From Acidobacteriota bacterium (GTDB lineage: Bacteria; Acidobacteriota; Holophagae; Acanthopleuribacterales; Acanthopleuribacteraceae), in the NCBI GenBank assembly GCA_020637335.1, contig JACJWC010000016.1, forward strand, positions 62,001 through 126,000: a DNA stretch of 64,000 bases, read 5' to 3'. The position numbers and the translations under genes are program-made. The notes under the pieces were generated by a model. The model was not told where the DNA came from. It saw nothing but the letters and a program-made list of their open reading frames with translations, and made no database searches. This document shows positions 8,149-18,353 of the stretch, in pieces. Numbering within the stretch: position 1 is the stretch's first letter; every line of letters begins with the position of its first letter.

Positions 8149-11100
8149 TTATTCCGAACAGCTGATTGGATCTTTCAGGTTGATGTACAGAAAGTCCAAA
8201 ACCGTAATGCGGCCATCGTTGTCGGGATCACCCAGGTAGACCAGGCGCCAATCGACCAAAAAGGCATAGAGATCCAACAGGTTGTTACAGCCATCGCCGT
8301 TGTAGTCGTCATAGCCGGGATTGTGGGGGACCAGCACCACGGCCCGGTCGGTTAAGGTTGTTCCCGAAACGGGATCGGTCACGGTGACGTCCAGAACCGT
8401 TGTGGATGTTGGCGGTGGGTCGAGGATAATACCGTCACCGTCCGGGACCATCGGTGTGGGCGGGTCTGCGTCCCAGGCCACTATTTCTGACCCGGAACCA
8501 CAGCCAATCGAAAGGCCGATGGCGGGAGGGGCCAGGCCCAATGCTTGGCCGGGCGGTGTGGTTTGGATGCTGAAACTACCGCCCAGACTCAGCTGGGCCG
8601 AATCGGAGGTTATATTCCCGCACGGTCCCGTGATGTAGCAACGATAGAGCCCAACGTCTCCCGCTTGAACATTGGCTATAGTGAGGGCGGCATTTGTCTC
8701 GCCGCTGAGCAGAGTGGCGCCGTGGAACCACTGGTAAGTGATGGGTCCATCGCCCGCAACCATGACCGAGAAATGGGCCTCCAACCCGCTACACATGGAA
8801 ATATCCTCGGGTTGTTGGATTATGGATAGGGGTTCACGGACGGTTAAAAGGGCCGGCAGGGTGGTCAGGCTGCCACACGGATTGGTGATGGTACAGGCAT
8901 AACCAGCTTCGTCTGCAGCGCTGACGCTTGCAATAGTGTAAATGGCGCTGTTTGCACCGGGGATTGGCGTTCCGTTTTTGCTCCAGGCATAGCTCAAACT
9001 GGAACCTGTTGCGCCTGAAACATTAAACGAGGCAGATTGACCTTCACAGCGGATCTGCCCACTTGGGTGCGCATTGAGGAAAATGGGCATGTTGACGGTC
9101 AAGGTGGCGCTGGCGCTGGTCGCACTGCCGCAATCGTTGCTGACCAGACAGGAATAGTTGCCCGCATCACTGGCCTGAACCGATGAAATGGAGAAAAAGG
9201 CACTGGTCTCGCCCGGGATATCCATACCGTCTTTGCGCCACTGATAGGTCAGGGATCCGCCGCTGGCAACCGTAGTCATCAGGATGGAATCGCCTGGGCA
9301 CACCGTGGTTGGACTGGGTGAACTGCTGATGCTGGGTGTGCTGAGCACGTTCAAACTGGCGTGCTCAGAGGTGATTGATTGGCAGCCATTATCCACGATG
9401 CAACTGTAGGCCCCTTCATCAGAAGCAGACACCGATGACAACGTCAGGCTAGAAGCGGTTTCTCCAGGGATATTCACGTCATCTTTTTGCCATTGGTACT
9501 CAAGCGTTCCGCTTCCAGTGGCTGTAACTTCAAAGGTGACGGAAGCGCCTGGACAGATGGCCGCATCCACCGGGTGGGCCGTAAGCGTTACTGGAATACA
9601 AGTTCGTATTTGGCTGATAAACGTATCACTGGATCCATTGACAGTCTCGCTCAGGCTTCCCGCAGTGGTCGGAAAGTCGATGCCGGCATTGCCTGTCACC
9701 GTGACGATGTTGTAGTCCATCAAGACCAGCGCTTTTGCTTCATCCACATCTGGTCCGCCAAGGTAAGTGCTGTATTCCAAGGCATTTCCAGTGTCATTCA
9801 GCATGAGTACAAAGGCGTCTTTGGAGCCGTTCCATTCCGTGGAGAAGGATCCGGCCACGGTTGGAAAATTGACCGAAGTGGTGTATCCGGTCAGGATCGG
9901 CAGCTCACCTTTGTTCAAAATCATGGCGTTGGCTTGCTCATAGCCACTTCCGCCAATGTAGGTGGAATAGACGAGCGCACTCGCTGTGGGGTTCAACTTG
10001 GTGACATAAATATCTTGGGCGGAAAGGGTTGTGTCAAACGCGCCCGGCGTTGTGGGGAAATTGGTAGATAAGGTGAAGCCTGTTATGTAGGGATTGTAAA
10101 GTGAATCGACCACAACGGCGATGCCCCGATCCTGGCTGGATCCGCCCAAATAGGTAGCCCATTCAAGGCTGTCGCCCTTTTTGCTGAATTTGGCCACAAA
10201 CGAATCCAAATTTCCCACATAGGTCGGTCCGATCACGCCGGCCGTAATCGGCAAGTTTGTGGAGGAGGTACTGCCGACCACGTAAATTTTGTCGGTATCA
10301 TCCAAGGCCAGACCGCTGGAGTACTCGGTTCCAGATCCGCCCAAAAAGGTCGAAAAGTCCAGGCTGTCACCGGTTGGATTGATGCCGACGACAAAAGCAT
10401 CTAACCCGCCGTTATGGCTGTCATCGTAACTGCCTGCAACGGTTGGAAAGTTGCTTGAGCTGGTGCTGCCCACCAGAATAAAGGAATCGGCACTGTTTTG
10501 GCGGATTGCGAGCACTTCATCAAAGCTTGAACCGCCCAAAAAACTGGAGAAGTTGAGGCTTGCTCCTGTTGGGTCTAACTGACAAATAAACCCATCGACC
10601 TCACCGCCATTAAAACTGGTGTCCCAGGCGCCGGCAGTTGTGGGGAAATCGGAGGATTCCGTGTGGCCAACCAGGGTAGCCCGACCCATGCTATCGACCA
10701 CAATGCCCAAGGCTTTGTCGTGTCCGCTGCCGCCGATAAATGTGGCATAGAGCAGGCTGTCACCAGTGGCATTCAGTTTGGCCACATAGGCATCCGATCC
10801 GCCGCTGTTGCTGGTGTTGTAGGAACCCGGCGTGGTGGGGAACAGATTGGATTCCACACTGCCGCAGACATAGATCTGGTCTGAATCATCTTTGGCAATG
10901 GCTTGCGCGGTTTCCGGTCCGGATCCGCCCAGAAACGTGGAAAATAACTTGTCGGTAAAATCTGCGCTGATTTTGGTGACAAAACCATCTACACCGCCAT
11001 TGTGGGTTTCATCAAATGCGCCCGGCGAGGTTGGGAAATCGCCCAGGCACTTTCCAGCAACCACAATATCTCCGGTCGACAAAACGACAAGGGTATTGGC

Positions 11101-13056
11101 TTGGTCGTCGTTGAGCCCACCCAAGTAGGTGCCGTAACTCAAGCTGCTGCCATCGGCTGAGATTTGGGCGATAAAGGCATCGCTTCCGCCATTCCAGGAG
11201 GGGTCATACACACCTGAAGTGGTCGGGAAATCCCAAGAATAGGTTTGGCCGGCAATGAGAATATTGGAGATGCCATCCACAGCCAAGCTCATTGGGAAAT
11301 CATCGACACTGCCGCCCAAATAGGTGGAGAAAACCAGACCAGATCCCGCTGGATTGAATTCACATAAAAAGCCATCGATGCTGCCACTTGCGGTTTCAGC
11401 ATATGCACCGGTTGTGGTGGGCAGGTCGGTGGATTCGGTATAGCCAAGCATGTAGGCATTTCCGGCTGAACTGACTTGCAGATCGACCACGTTGTCATAA
11501 TCGCTGCCGCCAAAATAGGTGGCAAATAGAAGCAAGGACAGGCTGGGGTTCAATTTGATTAAAAACCCGTCCAGCCCGCCGGCGGAGCTGGTTGCAAAAG
11601 CGCCAGCCGTGGTTGGGCAATCCAATGACAGTGTTTCGCCGGCCACAAAAATGTTGCCCGAAGCATCTTTGGCCAAAACAAACCCATCGTCATGGCTGGT
11701 GCCGCCATAAAAAGTCGATTGGAGCACGGCCGTGCCGGTGCCATTGATGCGGCTGACAAAGGTGTCATACAGGCCGTTGTAACTGGTGTCGTAGGCGCCC
11801 ATCGTTGTTGGAAAATTGCTGGAATTGGTGCGTCCGGCCAAAAGAATATTGCCATCGCTTTCAAGCACTAAGCCGCGAACCTCATCCGCGCTGTCGCCAC
11901 CCCAATAGGTAGCAAAAACCATGGCGGTTCCTGAATTGTTGAGTTTACAGACAAACCCATCCTCGCCGTAATCCAATGCCGAATCAATAACCCCGGCCGT
12001 TACGGGAAAATCGGTGGACGAAGTCGAACCACACAGGTAGGCATTCCCACCTGCATCGACTTGGATATCAAAAACGCTTTCCGACCCCGATCCACCGAGA
12101 AAGGTCGCATATTCCAGGGCCGTACCGCTGGGGTTCATCTTGCAGATAAACAGGTCGCGACTCCCACTATTGATTTCCGCGTAGGCACCTGTTGTTGTCG
12201 GAAAATCCGCTGCGGCTGTGGTACCGGCCAGGTACAAGTTGTCGGCTGCATCGCGAGTCATGGCCGTAACGGTATCTTCTTCCGGCCCGCCTGGCCCGCC
12301 CAGGAAAGTGCTCCACATGATTTGTGGATGAATCACAAGGGGGAACTGGGTTTGATGGGTGGCCACTTTAAAGCCAATTCCACCTCCAGGCAATTCCTCG
12401 TAGGCGACTTCAACCGGTACCTTTTGGCCTTGGATCCATTGATAAGCTTGGGGAGGAGCGAAACGCAGCGTGCCGGTGCTCCCGGCAACAACGATGCTGC
12501 CATCGCTCTGCAAATCGGCCTGGCTAGCACCGGTCTCCAAGCGAATGGATTGGGCGAAGTGATCCGGCGCTATGCAAAGTTCAAGGCCCAACTGATCATA
12601 TTGGGCGACGTAAGTTACAGAAATTCCGGGCCAAACGTCGGAATAAGTCAGTTTTCGGTACGCGGGTACATGGGTTGCCCAGTTTTGAGGTGGACCAACC
12701 AAAAAATTGACTTGGGTTGATAAGGGTTCCTCCAGAACGACCTGCGAATCCGAAATTTTATTTTTTCGATTAAAGCCCAACAGAAGGGTTTGGTCCTTTT
12801 GCGGATCGGCCTGTTGGCGTTTGTTGGACCGCAAAGGCCATATGAAATGGGCGCCATTGGTATCGAATTGGATCGGTCCCTTCGGGGTTGGTAAAGTGGC
12901 GAGTACAGACCCATCCTTTTGGGGCAGACCAACCCCTTGACCGGCCACAAAAAAACTGGGTAAAGGACCTTTCAGTTCGTTCAATTTGCCCGGCTGGGGC
13001 TGGCTCATGGCCCACCCCCCTATTAATATCAAAATCCACGTGCTCACAATCCGCAT
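8149..13056 (-). CDS. Very large secreted SBBP-repeat / Ig-like protein with dockerin-like tail
   Basis: 1,635 residues from ATG 13056 (GGAGAGG upstream). A signal peptide is followed by an N-terminal beta-rich domain that regularly precedes SBBP propellers (residues about 30-245). Residues about 248-1110 hold fourteen repeats of the [AS]T[FY][LIYFW]GG...TDFP-T-x-GAYD...GxxDxFV type, enough for two or more beta-propellers. Four Ig-like domains follow, each with paired Cys and a YQW/YSC core (DEGAYSC, DAGNYSC, DEAGYAC, DVGLYRC). The C-terminus carries two EF-hand-like Ca loops (DYNGDGCNNLLDLY and DPDNDGRITVLDFLY) as in dockerins. Likely cell-surface adhesion or matrix protein. It is monocistronic with a strong terminator. 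Confidence 0.88.
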   Translation of the reverse strand: MRIVSTWILILIGGWAMSQPQPGKLNELKGPLPSFFVAGQGVGLPQKDGSVLATLPTPKGPIQFDTNGAHFIWPLRSNKRQQADPQKDQTLLLGFNRKNKISDSQVVLEEPLSTQVNFLVGPPQNWATHVPAYRKLTYSDVWPGISVTYVAQYDQLGLELCIAPDHFAQSIRLETGASQADLQSDGSIVVAGSTGTLRFAPPQAYQWIQGQKVPVEVAYEELPGGGIGFKVATHQTQFPLVIHPQIMWSTFLGGPGGPEEDTVTAMTRDAADNLYLAGTTAAADFPTTTGAYAEINSGSRDLFICKMNPSGTALEYATFLGGSGSESVFDIQVDAGGNAYLCGSTSSTDFPVTAGVIDSALDYGEDGFVCKLNNSGTAMVFATYWGGDSADEVRGLVLESDGNILLAGRTNSSNFPTTMGAYDTSYNGLYDTFVSRINGTGTAVLQSTFYGGTSHDDGFVLAKDASGNIFVAGETLSLDCPTTAGAFATSSAGGLDGFLIKLNPSLSLLLFATYFGGSDYDNVVDLQVSSAGNAYMLGYTESTDLPTTTGAYAETASGSIDGFLCEFNPAGSGLVFSTYLGGSVDDFPMSLAVDGISNILIAGQTYSWDFPTTSGVYDPSWNGGSDAFIAQISADGSSLSYGTYLGGLNDDQANTLVVLSTGDIVVAGKCLGDFPTSPGAFDETHNGGVDGFVTKISADFTDKLFSTFLGGSGPETAQAIAKDDSDQIYVCGSVESNLFPTTPGSYNTSNSGGSDAYVAKLNATGDSLLYATFIGGSGHDKALGIVVDSMGRATLVGHTESSDFPTTAGAWDTSFNGGEVDGFICQLDPTGASLNFSSFLGGSSFDEVLAIRQNSADSFILVGSTSSSNFPTVAGSYDDSHNGGLDAFVVGINPTGDSLDFSTFLGGSGTEYSSGLALDDTDKIYVVGSTSSTNLPITAGVIGPTYVGNLDSFVAKFSKKGDSLEWATYLGGSSQDRGIAVVVDSLYNPYITGFTLSTNFPTTPGAFDTTLSAQDIYVTKLNPTASALVYSTYIGGSGYEQANAMILNKGELPILTGYTTSVNFPTVAGSFSTEWNGSKDAFVLMLNDTGNALEYSTYLGGPDVDEAKALVLMDYNIVTVTGNAGIDFPTTAGSLSETVNGSSDTFISQIRTCIPVTLTAHPVDAAICPGASVTFEVTATGSGTLEYQWQKDDVNIPGETASSLTLSSVSASDEGAYSCIVDNGCQSITSEHASLNVLSTPSISSSPSPTTVCPGDSILMTTVASGGSLTYQWRKDGMDIPGETSAFFSISSVQASDAGNYSCLVSNDCGSATSASATLTVNMPIFLNAHPSGQIRCEGQSASFNVSGATGSSLSYAWSKNGTPIPGANSAIYTIASVSAADEAGYACTITNPCGSLTTLPALLTVREPLSIIQQPEDISMCSGLEAHFSVMVAGDGPITYQWFHGATLLSGETNAALTIANVQAGDVGLYRCYITGPCGNITSDSAQLSLGGSFSIQTTPPGQALGLAPPAIGLSIGCGSGSEIVAWDADPPTPMVPDGDGIILDPPPTSTTVLDVTVTDPVSGTTLTDRAVVLVPHNPGYDDYNGDGCNNLLDLYAFLVDWRLVYLGDPDNDGRITVLDFLYINLKDPISCSE
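9690..12320 (-). repeat. Tandem coding repeats (SBBP units)
   Basis: Fourteen imperfect tandem units of about 180-200 bp lie inside the SBBP gene. Each encodes the x-T-x-x-GG strand, a Val-Asp-rich strand and a FPTT-x-GAYD turn. The units are diverged at DNA level but keep the GG and FPTT codons, which suggests duplication within the gene. Confidence 0.8.
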
Positions 13057-13321
13057 TTGCCCTCTCCTTCAGATGGGAAGTTTTTCTTCTCATCTGGACA
13101 AACGCAGTCGACTCAGATTTGCGGACATCCGATGTTAAGTTTTTTTCGAAACAAAACCGAGATTGGTTTTGACGCCGCTCCAACCGGGCAGCAATCACCT
13201 TATTGGACAACCCTAGTTTGCCCCAAACCAAAACACCAATAGAGTCCGAAATTGGTGTAGGTTTGGTGCCGAAACCCTCTGCATTCTCTTGCGAATCACA
13301 AACCCTGATTTCGCCCTTTGC

Positions 13322-14647
13322 CTATTGCAGCGGTCGCAAAGTGTTGACCTGCAGTTGCCAGGAATCGAACTGGTCGACCCAGTGCCAGAGCTCGTTGTGT
13401 TCCCCATTTTGTACGAAGGCGATTCCGCTGCGACCGTGGAGTTGGTTGCGGTCGATATTACTCGAATCCCAGTGGGTGTCGGTGCCGTTGCTGCCGATGC
13501 TGATGTTGAACACATCCGAACCGCCGACCCGTTCTGAGATTAGCACGCCGTCCTTTTCGCTAAAGGCTTGTTTGCCTGTCTTGCGCGGATAAAACACCAA
13601 ACCTTTTTTGCCACTGAGCAGAAGATCCGGTTGGCCATCATGGTTAAGGTCCAGGTCGACAATCATCAGGTCGCGGTCGCCATCATCAACGGTCCAGCCT
13701 TCCTCCTTGGGTTTGGGTGTGAAGTATTCTTCATCCCAAAGATAAGTGTCATGGCGGAATTTGGCGTGAATTAAGCCTTTAAAATAAAAGAGTTCAATTT
13801 TGCCTGGGCTGATCACGATCGGCCCGGTCTGCCATAGGTTCTGTTGCGTTTCCAAAACCTGGGGCGCTTGAGCGGACCAGCCCTCTTTTTCACCGAGGAA
13901 ATAGGTGAAACTGAGTTCATCAAATACGCTCATATCCTTGTTGGGCATGAGCAGCGCCACAATGTCCAATTGGTCGTCGCCATTGAAATCGCCAACTTGG
14001 CAGGTCTCAATTTTGTAGCCGAGTGGCATGTGACTGCGGCCCTGTTTTTGGCGCCAGCTGCCATTGTCGTTAAAGGCCATGAAGAACCGGACCTCACCAC
14101 TTTCCTGCAACAGGAGCGGCGCCGCAAACAAATCCAAGTCGCCATCGCCATCCAGGTCGCGGACTTCCAGTTCGGGGTAGCGCAATACCAAGGCCCGCTT
14201 TTGAATGGTTAGACTCGGGCTGACGGGTAAGGTTTGGAAGCAATCGTTCTGGTACAGACTCATGCCCGTTTCGGTCGGGATAAGCCAACCAAGGGCAGTC
14301 GCTTGCGCTCGATCGCCATAACGCAGATGCAATTCAGAAGGTAAAGCGAATGCGTCCCAACCCGTACTATTGGATTTCAGGAGCGCCCCGTCAACAAAGG
14401 ACACATAGGCCCATCCCGAATCCGTGGGCACGGGCAGCCCGCGCGGAATGCGATCCGCTTGGGCACACAACTGAAAGCCCTTTTGGCTTTCTGCCGCATC
14501 AAAGACCCAAACCTGGCCGTCTTTGGTCTGGGTCCAGATATCGGTTAATCCGTCCTGATTGAGATCCATCCAATAGGTTTGGCTAGGCGCCGAAGGGTGC
14601 GGTAGCGTTATGGGTCCATTTAAGAAAAGCAGGAAAACCAACATCAT
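13322..14647 (-). CDS. Secreted FG-GAP/VCBS-repeat protein
   Basis: 441 residues with a short hydrophobic leader (MMLVFLLFLNG). The body carries several Ca-binding FG-GAP/VCBS repeats of the DxDxDGxxD type: DLNQDGLTDIW, DLDGDGDLDLFA, DFNGDDQLDIVA and DLNHDGQPDLLL. These form a beta-propeller like integrin alpha heads. The start overlaps the stop of the next upstream gene by four bases (14644-14647), so the two are translationally coupled and their products probably work together. No enzymatic motif was seen. Role unknown, presumably binding outside the cell. Confidence 0.85.
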   Translation of the reverse strand: MMLVFLLFLNGPITLPHPSAPSQTYWMDLNQDGLTDIWTQTKDGQVWVFDAAESQKGFQLCAQADRIPRGLPVPTDSGWAYVSFVDGALLKSNSTGWDAFALPSELHLRYGDRAQATALGWLIPTETGMSLYQNDCFQTLPVSPSLTIQKRALVLRYPELEVRDLDGDGDLDLFAAPLLLQESGEVRFFMAFNDNGSWRQKQGRSHMPLGYKIETCQVGDFNGDDQLDIVALLMPNKDMSVFDELSFTYFLGEKEGWSAQAPQVLETQQNLWQTGPIVISPGKIELFYFKGLIHAKFRHDTYLWDEEYFTPKPKEEGWTVDDGDRDLMIVDLDLNHDGQPDLLLSGKKGLVFYPRKTGKQAFSEKDGVLISERVGGSDVFNISIGSNGTDTHWDSSNIDRNQLHGRSGIAFVQNGEHNELWHWVDQFDSWQLQVNTLRPLQ

Positions 14648-16068
14648 CGCGAAACCTCCGCCCAGCCCAGGTGGGTGGTACCTTGATCAAATTTGAGAAA
14701 GATCAGTTCATCGGCGGGGTCGCTATCCAAGTTGACCGAAAAAATTTCGTCGGATTCGCGAAAGGTTTTCGGCAGTTTATAGGACCAAGATTTGTCATTG
14801 CGAATGCCTTGGTTGTCCAGCGGCGTTATTTCCAGTTTTCCGCCCTTGTCGACAAAAATATCGACCCAGCCATCGCCGTCCAAATCCGCGGTAATTTGTG
14901 CAAATTCAGGCATTTTCATCTTTCTAAAATTGAATTTCCAACGCACTTCAAATGGGCCGCCGGCCAGGGTTCGAAATTTTCCGTTTTCCTGAATGTGGAA
15001 ATGCATGAGGAACGTAATCGTAATTCGGCCTAAGGAAACGGCTTTGACCATTTGGAAGACGCTGAGTTTAAAAGCAAAACCACCGATATCGGTCAAACCA
15101 TCGTGGTTGAGATCGAAAAAGGGACTGATCGGGCTCATTTCTTCATCCATGCCTTGAATGATAAATCCACCCAAAGAACCGGAATAATCAGGTTGCGCTT
15201 CGTACTGATAGGGTGCGCGCGCCGTGTAAAGTTGGACTTCAGACTTGACCTTGGGCAGGTCGGAAGGGCCGTCAATATCATCTACCTCATGAACGATCAG
15301 CACATCCAATAAGCCGTCACTGTTCATGTCGCGCAGCACAAAATCCTCGTCGCGTTCGACCAAATGGCTTTCTCCGTTCAAGTCACTGACGAACCAATCC
15401 TTTCCGCCATTTAAGAGCAGCAGAGGGGAACCGGACGCGGGCTGATAGATTTGCGGAAGCGGAATTGTCATTTCAAAATATTGGTCGCGATTACTGGTTT
15501 TGCGGATATGCCGAGGAAAGGGTAAAAAGTGTTGTTGTCCTGCTGGTGTCAGCGTGTGTAAGCCTTGGAAATCCGGGAAAAGCCAAGTCGTTTGGCCTTG
15601 AAACTGGACTTGCCAGGGAAAAGTGACTGCGCTGGTGATCGCGGGCAGGGCCGTTTCAGGCAAGGCTCTGGTCTGCTCTTGGACAAAGCTATCCCCCTTG
15701 GGTTTCAGCGTCCAGATTTCGCCCTCCGTCCAGAGGTGGATCAAGCCATTGGGATCGACTTGGAATCCGTTAACCACTCGGGTCCCCAATTCCAAAACCG
15801 AGCGGGCGCCAGCACCAGTCGGACTTAAGGGGATCCAGACCAGGTACTTTTCACGCAAGGTCGTTTCCGAATAGGCGGCGCGAATGCCGCCTTCTTCATA
15901 GTAGGCATCAATGTCGCCGATCGTTTTATTGCGCAGCATCAGGCCGATGATGTCCTGGCTTCCATCTTGATTTAGGTCATGAAATTCCAATTGGATAGGA
16001 ATTCCATCCAGCGCGAGTTCACCATCGAACGAACCCAGCATGCAAAAAAGAAATACGAGATTTAACAC
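14644..16068 (-). CDS. Secreted FG-GAP/VCBS-repeat protein, partner of the downstream gene
   Basis: 474 residues when started at GTG 16068, preferred because GAAGGGG sits eight bases upstream and the product then begins with a clean signal peptide (MLNLVFLFCMLGS); an ATG at 16098 is in frame but has no ribosome site. Ca-binding repeat motifs include DLNQDGSQDIIG, DMNSDGLLDVLI, DLNHDGLTDIGG and DLDGDGWVDIFV. The overall plan matches the following gene, so the pair probably arose by duplication. It lies 52 bp behind the REC-GGDEF-REC-HPt gene on the same strand and could be in one transcript with it. Confidence 0.83.
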   Translation of the reverse strand: MLNLVFLFCMLGSFDGELALDGIPIQLEFHDLNQDGSQDIIGLMLRNKTIGDIDAYYEEGGIRAAYSETTLREKYLVWIPLSPTGAGARSVLELGTRVVNGFQVDPNGLIHLWTEGEIWTLKPKGDSFVQEQTRALPETALPAITSAVTFPWQVQFQGQTTWLFPDFQGLHTLTPAGQQHFLPFPRHIRKTSNRDQYFEMTIPLPQIYQPASGSPLLLLNGGKDWFVSDLNGESHLVERDEDFVLRDMNSDGLLDVLIVHEVDDIDGPSDLPKVKSEVQLYTARAPYQYEAQPDYSGSLGGFIIQGMDEEMSPISPFFDLNHDGLTDIGGFAFKLSVFQMVKAVSLGRITITFLMHFHIQENGKFRTLAGGPFEVRWKFNFRKMKMPEFAQITADLDGDGWVDIFVDKGGKLEITPLDNQGIRNDKSWSYKLPKTFRESDEIFSVNLDSDPADELIFLKFDQGTTHLGWAEVSR

Positions 16069-16120
16069 AAGCGCCCCTTCTTCATAAATCGATACCATTA
16101 CGTTTCAAATTCAAATCGGT

Positions 16121-18136
16121 TTAGCGGGCCGAGTTCTTTTTGGATTTGAGAAAACTGAGCGGTTTCAGCAATTCAAATGCACGCTGGAAATCGAGGCTTG
16201 TCAAAGCTTGACTAATTTGTCCCCAATCGTTGGGAGGCATTCGGTCCCGGACGGAAGCTAGTGCTGTCTGTAAATCGTTGAGTACGGCAATTTCCCTGTT
16301 TTTTAAGGATTCGAGCATGTCTTGCCATTGTTCAGGACTCAATTTTACTTTTGGCGGATCTAATGGCACCCAAGTTTGAGCTGATTTTTGGATGCGTTTG
16401 ATTTCCCGGCTGAGGTGGCTCAGCCAAGGCTCGGGATCAAAATCCGGATTGGCCAGTTTGTTTTCAAAAATCAGTGTGTATTGGACCAGATCATTGGCAG
16501 CAATAGAACCGGAAGAACCGCGTAACCGATGCAGCAGAGCTTGGGCAGATTGGGTGTCACCACGCGCTAGATCGTCCTGGATTTCCTGGAGGGTTTGCTG
16601 CGAATCGACGATGAATTGGTTGAGAATCTGGCCAAAGAAACGTGGATCACCTGCGGATAAGACTTTGGCGTCGGCCATATGAATGCCGTCGATTTTTGGG
16701 AAATCCAGTCCTGTTTCCGGCGTGTCCACAATGCAAAGTGGCGCCGATTTTCCGGTCCACTTTTGGATGGCGTTAATGAGCTGATCTACCTTAAAGGGTT
16801 TGGGGATCCAATCGTTGAAACCCCATTCGGGTAAGTTATCAAGCGAATCTTCGGACTGGGCCGTTAAAGCTAAAATGGGCAGGCTGCGATAATCGGCAAT
16901 GGCACGAATTTGTTTGGTGGCCTCATATCCATTTAAAATGGGCATTTGCAAATCCATCAGGATCAAATCCACCTTGTTGGTGGGATCGGCTAGGATCTGC
17001 ATGGCTTCGAGGCCATTGGCTGCTTGTAGCACTCTCATATTTTGATTATTCAGCACCTTTTCAGCCAGTTTTCTGTTAATCACATTGTCATCTGCCAGTA
17101 AAACAGTCAGGTTGGAAAGGGACTTGGGGCGTTCGCTTAGCTTGCGCGGCTTGGATTGTAGGTTCATTTCAAATGTGCTGGTCTGATTGCGGCCGTTTGC
17201 TTTTGCCTGGTACAACGCGCGGTCGGCAGCTCCGATTAAACACTTGGGGCTGTGTTCCAAGGCATCGTCTGTGCAAAGTTCACACATGTAATCATGTGCT
17301 TCCGTCTGGTTTGGTTCAAACGTTGAAACGCCAATACTCAAGGTTACAGTAGGCGAAACCTGACTCATAGCATGCGGAATATCCATGTCTTTCAGCGCGC
17401 GGTGGATTCGTTTGGCAAATTTTTTGGCGTTTACTTTTTCAGTCTGAGGCAGGATGACTGCGAATTCTTCCCCGCCATAACGGGCCACAAAATCGCCGGC
17501 CCGCCGAAGGGTCGATTTTAGGGCATACCCTACTGCCGTTAGACACTTATCGCCATCTAAATGCCCGTAGTGATCATTGAACTTCTTGAAATAATCAATG
17601 TCCATCAGGAGCAAAGAAAGCGGTGCCAGCGTGCGCTGAGCCCGGCGCCACTCGACCTCCAATGTTTCATCAAAAGAGCGGCGGTTGGGGATACGCGTCA
17701 ACATGTCGATGGAAGCGAGCCTTTTTAAGGCAAGCGTGCGCTGGCGCAAGGTCAAATGGGTTTTAACCCGGGCCCGAACCACGGCCGGTCGAACCGGTTT
17801 ACTAATAAAATCGACAGCACCGAATAAGAGCGCACTTTCCTCGGCCTGATGATTGGTACTGGCTGTAACAAAAATGATGGGCAAATCTTCATGTAAAGGA
17901 TTGCTTTTAATGCGTTTGCAGAGTTCTAAACCGTTCATGCCGGGCATGTTCATGTCCAAAATGACCAAGTCAATTTCGTGTTTGTTCAGCGTTGTGATGG
18001 CATCGGCACCGTTGGTCGCAAAAAAGATCGTGCCCATGCCGCGCAGGACCTGGCCCAGAGATTGAATGATGAGGGGATCATCATCCACGATGAGCAGTTT
18101 GGGGGTTAACTCATCCCATTCGGATGCCATGTGCAT
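16121..18136 (-). CDS. Hybrid regulator REC-GGDEF-REC-HPt (diguanylate cyclase)
   Basis: 671 residues from ATG 18136 (AGGA upstream). Domain order: REC1 (acidic pair D18-D19, phospho-acceptor D61, T91, K113), GGDEF (GGEEF at 221-225, so predicted active; RAGD at 212-215 is the product-inhibition I-site), REC2 (D395, K446) and an HPt domain with H536 in LLHRLRGSSGSIAAND. It would make cyclic-di-GMP under phosphorelay control, with the HPt able to pass phosphate on or back to a REC. Between the SIGV strand and the AADRALYQAK helix is an extra segment with C285, C288 and C299 plus nearby His, absent from ordinary GGDEF domains. No cognate kinase is adjacent. Cytoplasmic. Confidence 0.93.
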   Translation of the reverse strand: MHMASEWDELTPKLLIVDDDPLIIQSLGQVLRGMGTIFFATNGADAITTLNKHEIDLVILDMNMPGMNGLELCKRIKSNPLHEDLPIIFVTASTNHQAEESALLFGAVDFISKPVRPAVVRARVKTHLTLRQRTLALKRLASIDMLTRIPNRRSFDETLEVEWRRAQRTLAPLSLLLMDIDYFKKFNDHYGHLDGDKCLTAVGYALKSTLRRAGDFVARYGGEEFAVILPQTEKVNAKKFAKRIHRALKDMDIPHAMSQVSPTVTLSIGVSTFEPNQTEAHDYMCELCTDDALEHSPKCLIGAADRALYQAKANGRNQTSTFEMNLQSKPRKLSERPKSLSNLTVLLADDNVINRKLAEKVLNNQNMRVLQAANGLEAMQILADPTNKVDLILMDLQMPILNGYEATKQIRAIADYRSLPILALTAQSEDSLDNLPEWGFNDWIPKPFKVDQLINAIQKWTGKSAPLCIVDTPETGLDFPKIDGIHMADAKVLSAGDPRFFGQILNQFIVDSQQTLQEIQDDLARGDTQSAQALLHRLRGSSGSIAANDLVQYTLIFENKLANPDFDPEPWLSHLSREIKRIQKSAQTWVPLDPPKVKLSPEQWQDMLESLKNREIAVLNDLQTALASVRDRMPPNDWGQISQALTSLDFQRAFELLKPLSFLKSKKNSAR

Positions 18137-18278
18137 AAGGTGTTCCTGGTCCGCGCCGATCTTATCATTGATTCGGGTCCCACCCAGAAATCTTTAGGCA
18201 GGAATCAGAGCCTGAAAGGAAAGCCGATCAATATCCAAGAGGCACACCGAATCAGTTCAGTGCAGTTTGCTGTCAAAT

Positions 18279-18347
18279 AGCCAGAATATCCAGCTGGTTA
18301 GCTGGATTTTTTGGCTGAAGTAGGGGAGAAGTCCGTAACCTCTCCCC
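18279..18347. terminator. Two hairpins in the gap after the Vps10-type gene
   Basis: AGCCAGAATATCCAGCT (18279-18295) pairs at 15 of 17 positions with the segment ending at 18316 around a GGTT loop; a T run follows its inner stem on the plus strand only. A second stem, GGGGAGA (18323-18329) with TCTCCCC (18341-18347), lies seven bases beyond the stop of the minus-strand gene. Neither has a U-run in the minus direction, so they may protect the mRNA end or terminate weakly. No plus-strand gene lies upstream. Confidence 0.4.
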
Positions 18348-18353
18348 AGAATA

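Noticed and set aside
12061..12720. Plus-strand open frame of about 219 codons in the SBBP gene
   Set aside because: Antisense shadow of the repeat-rich coding region.
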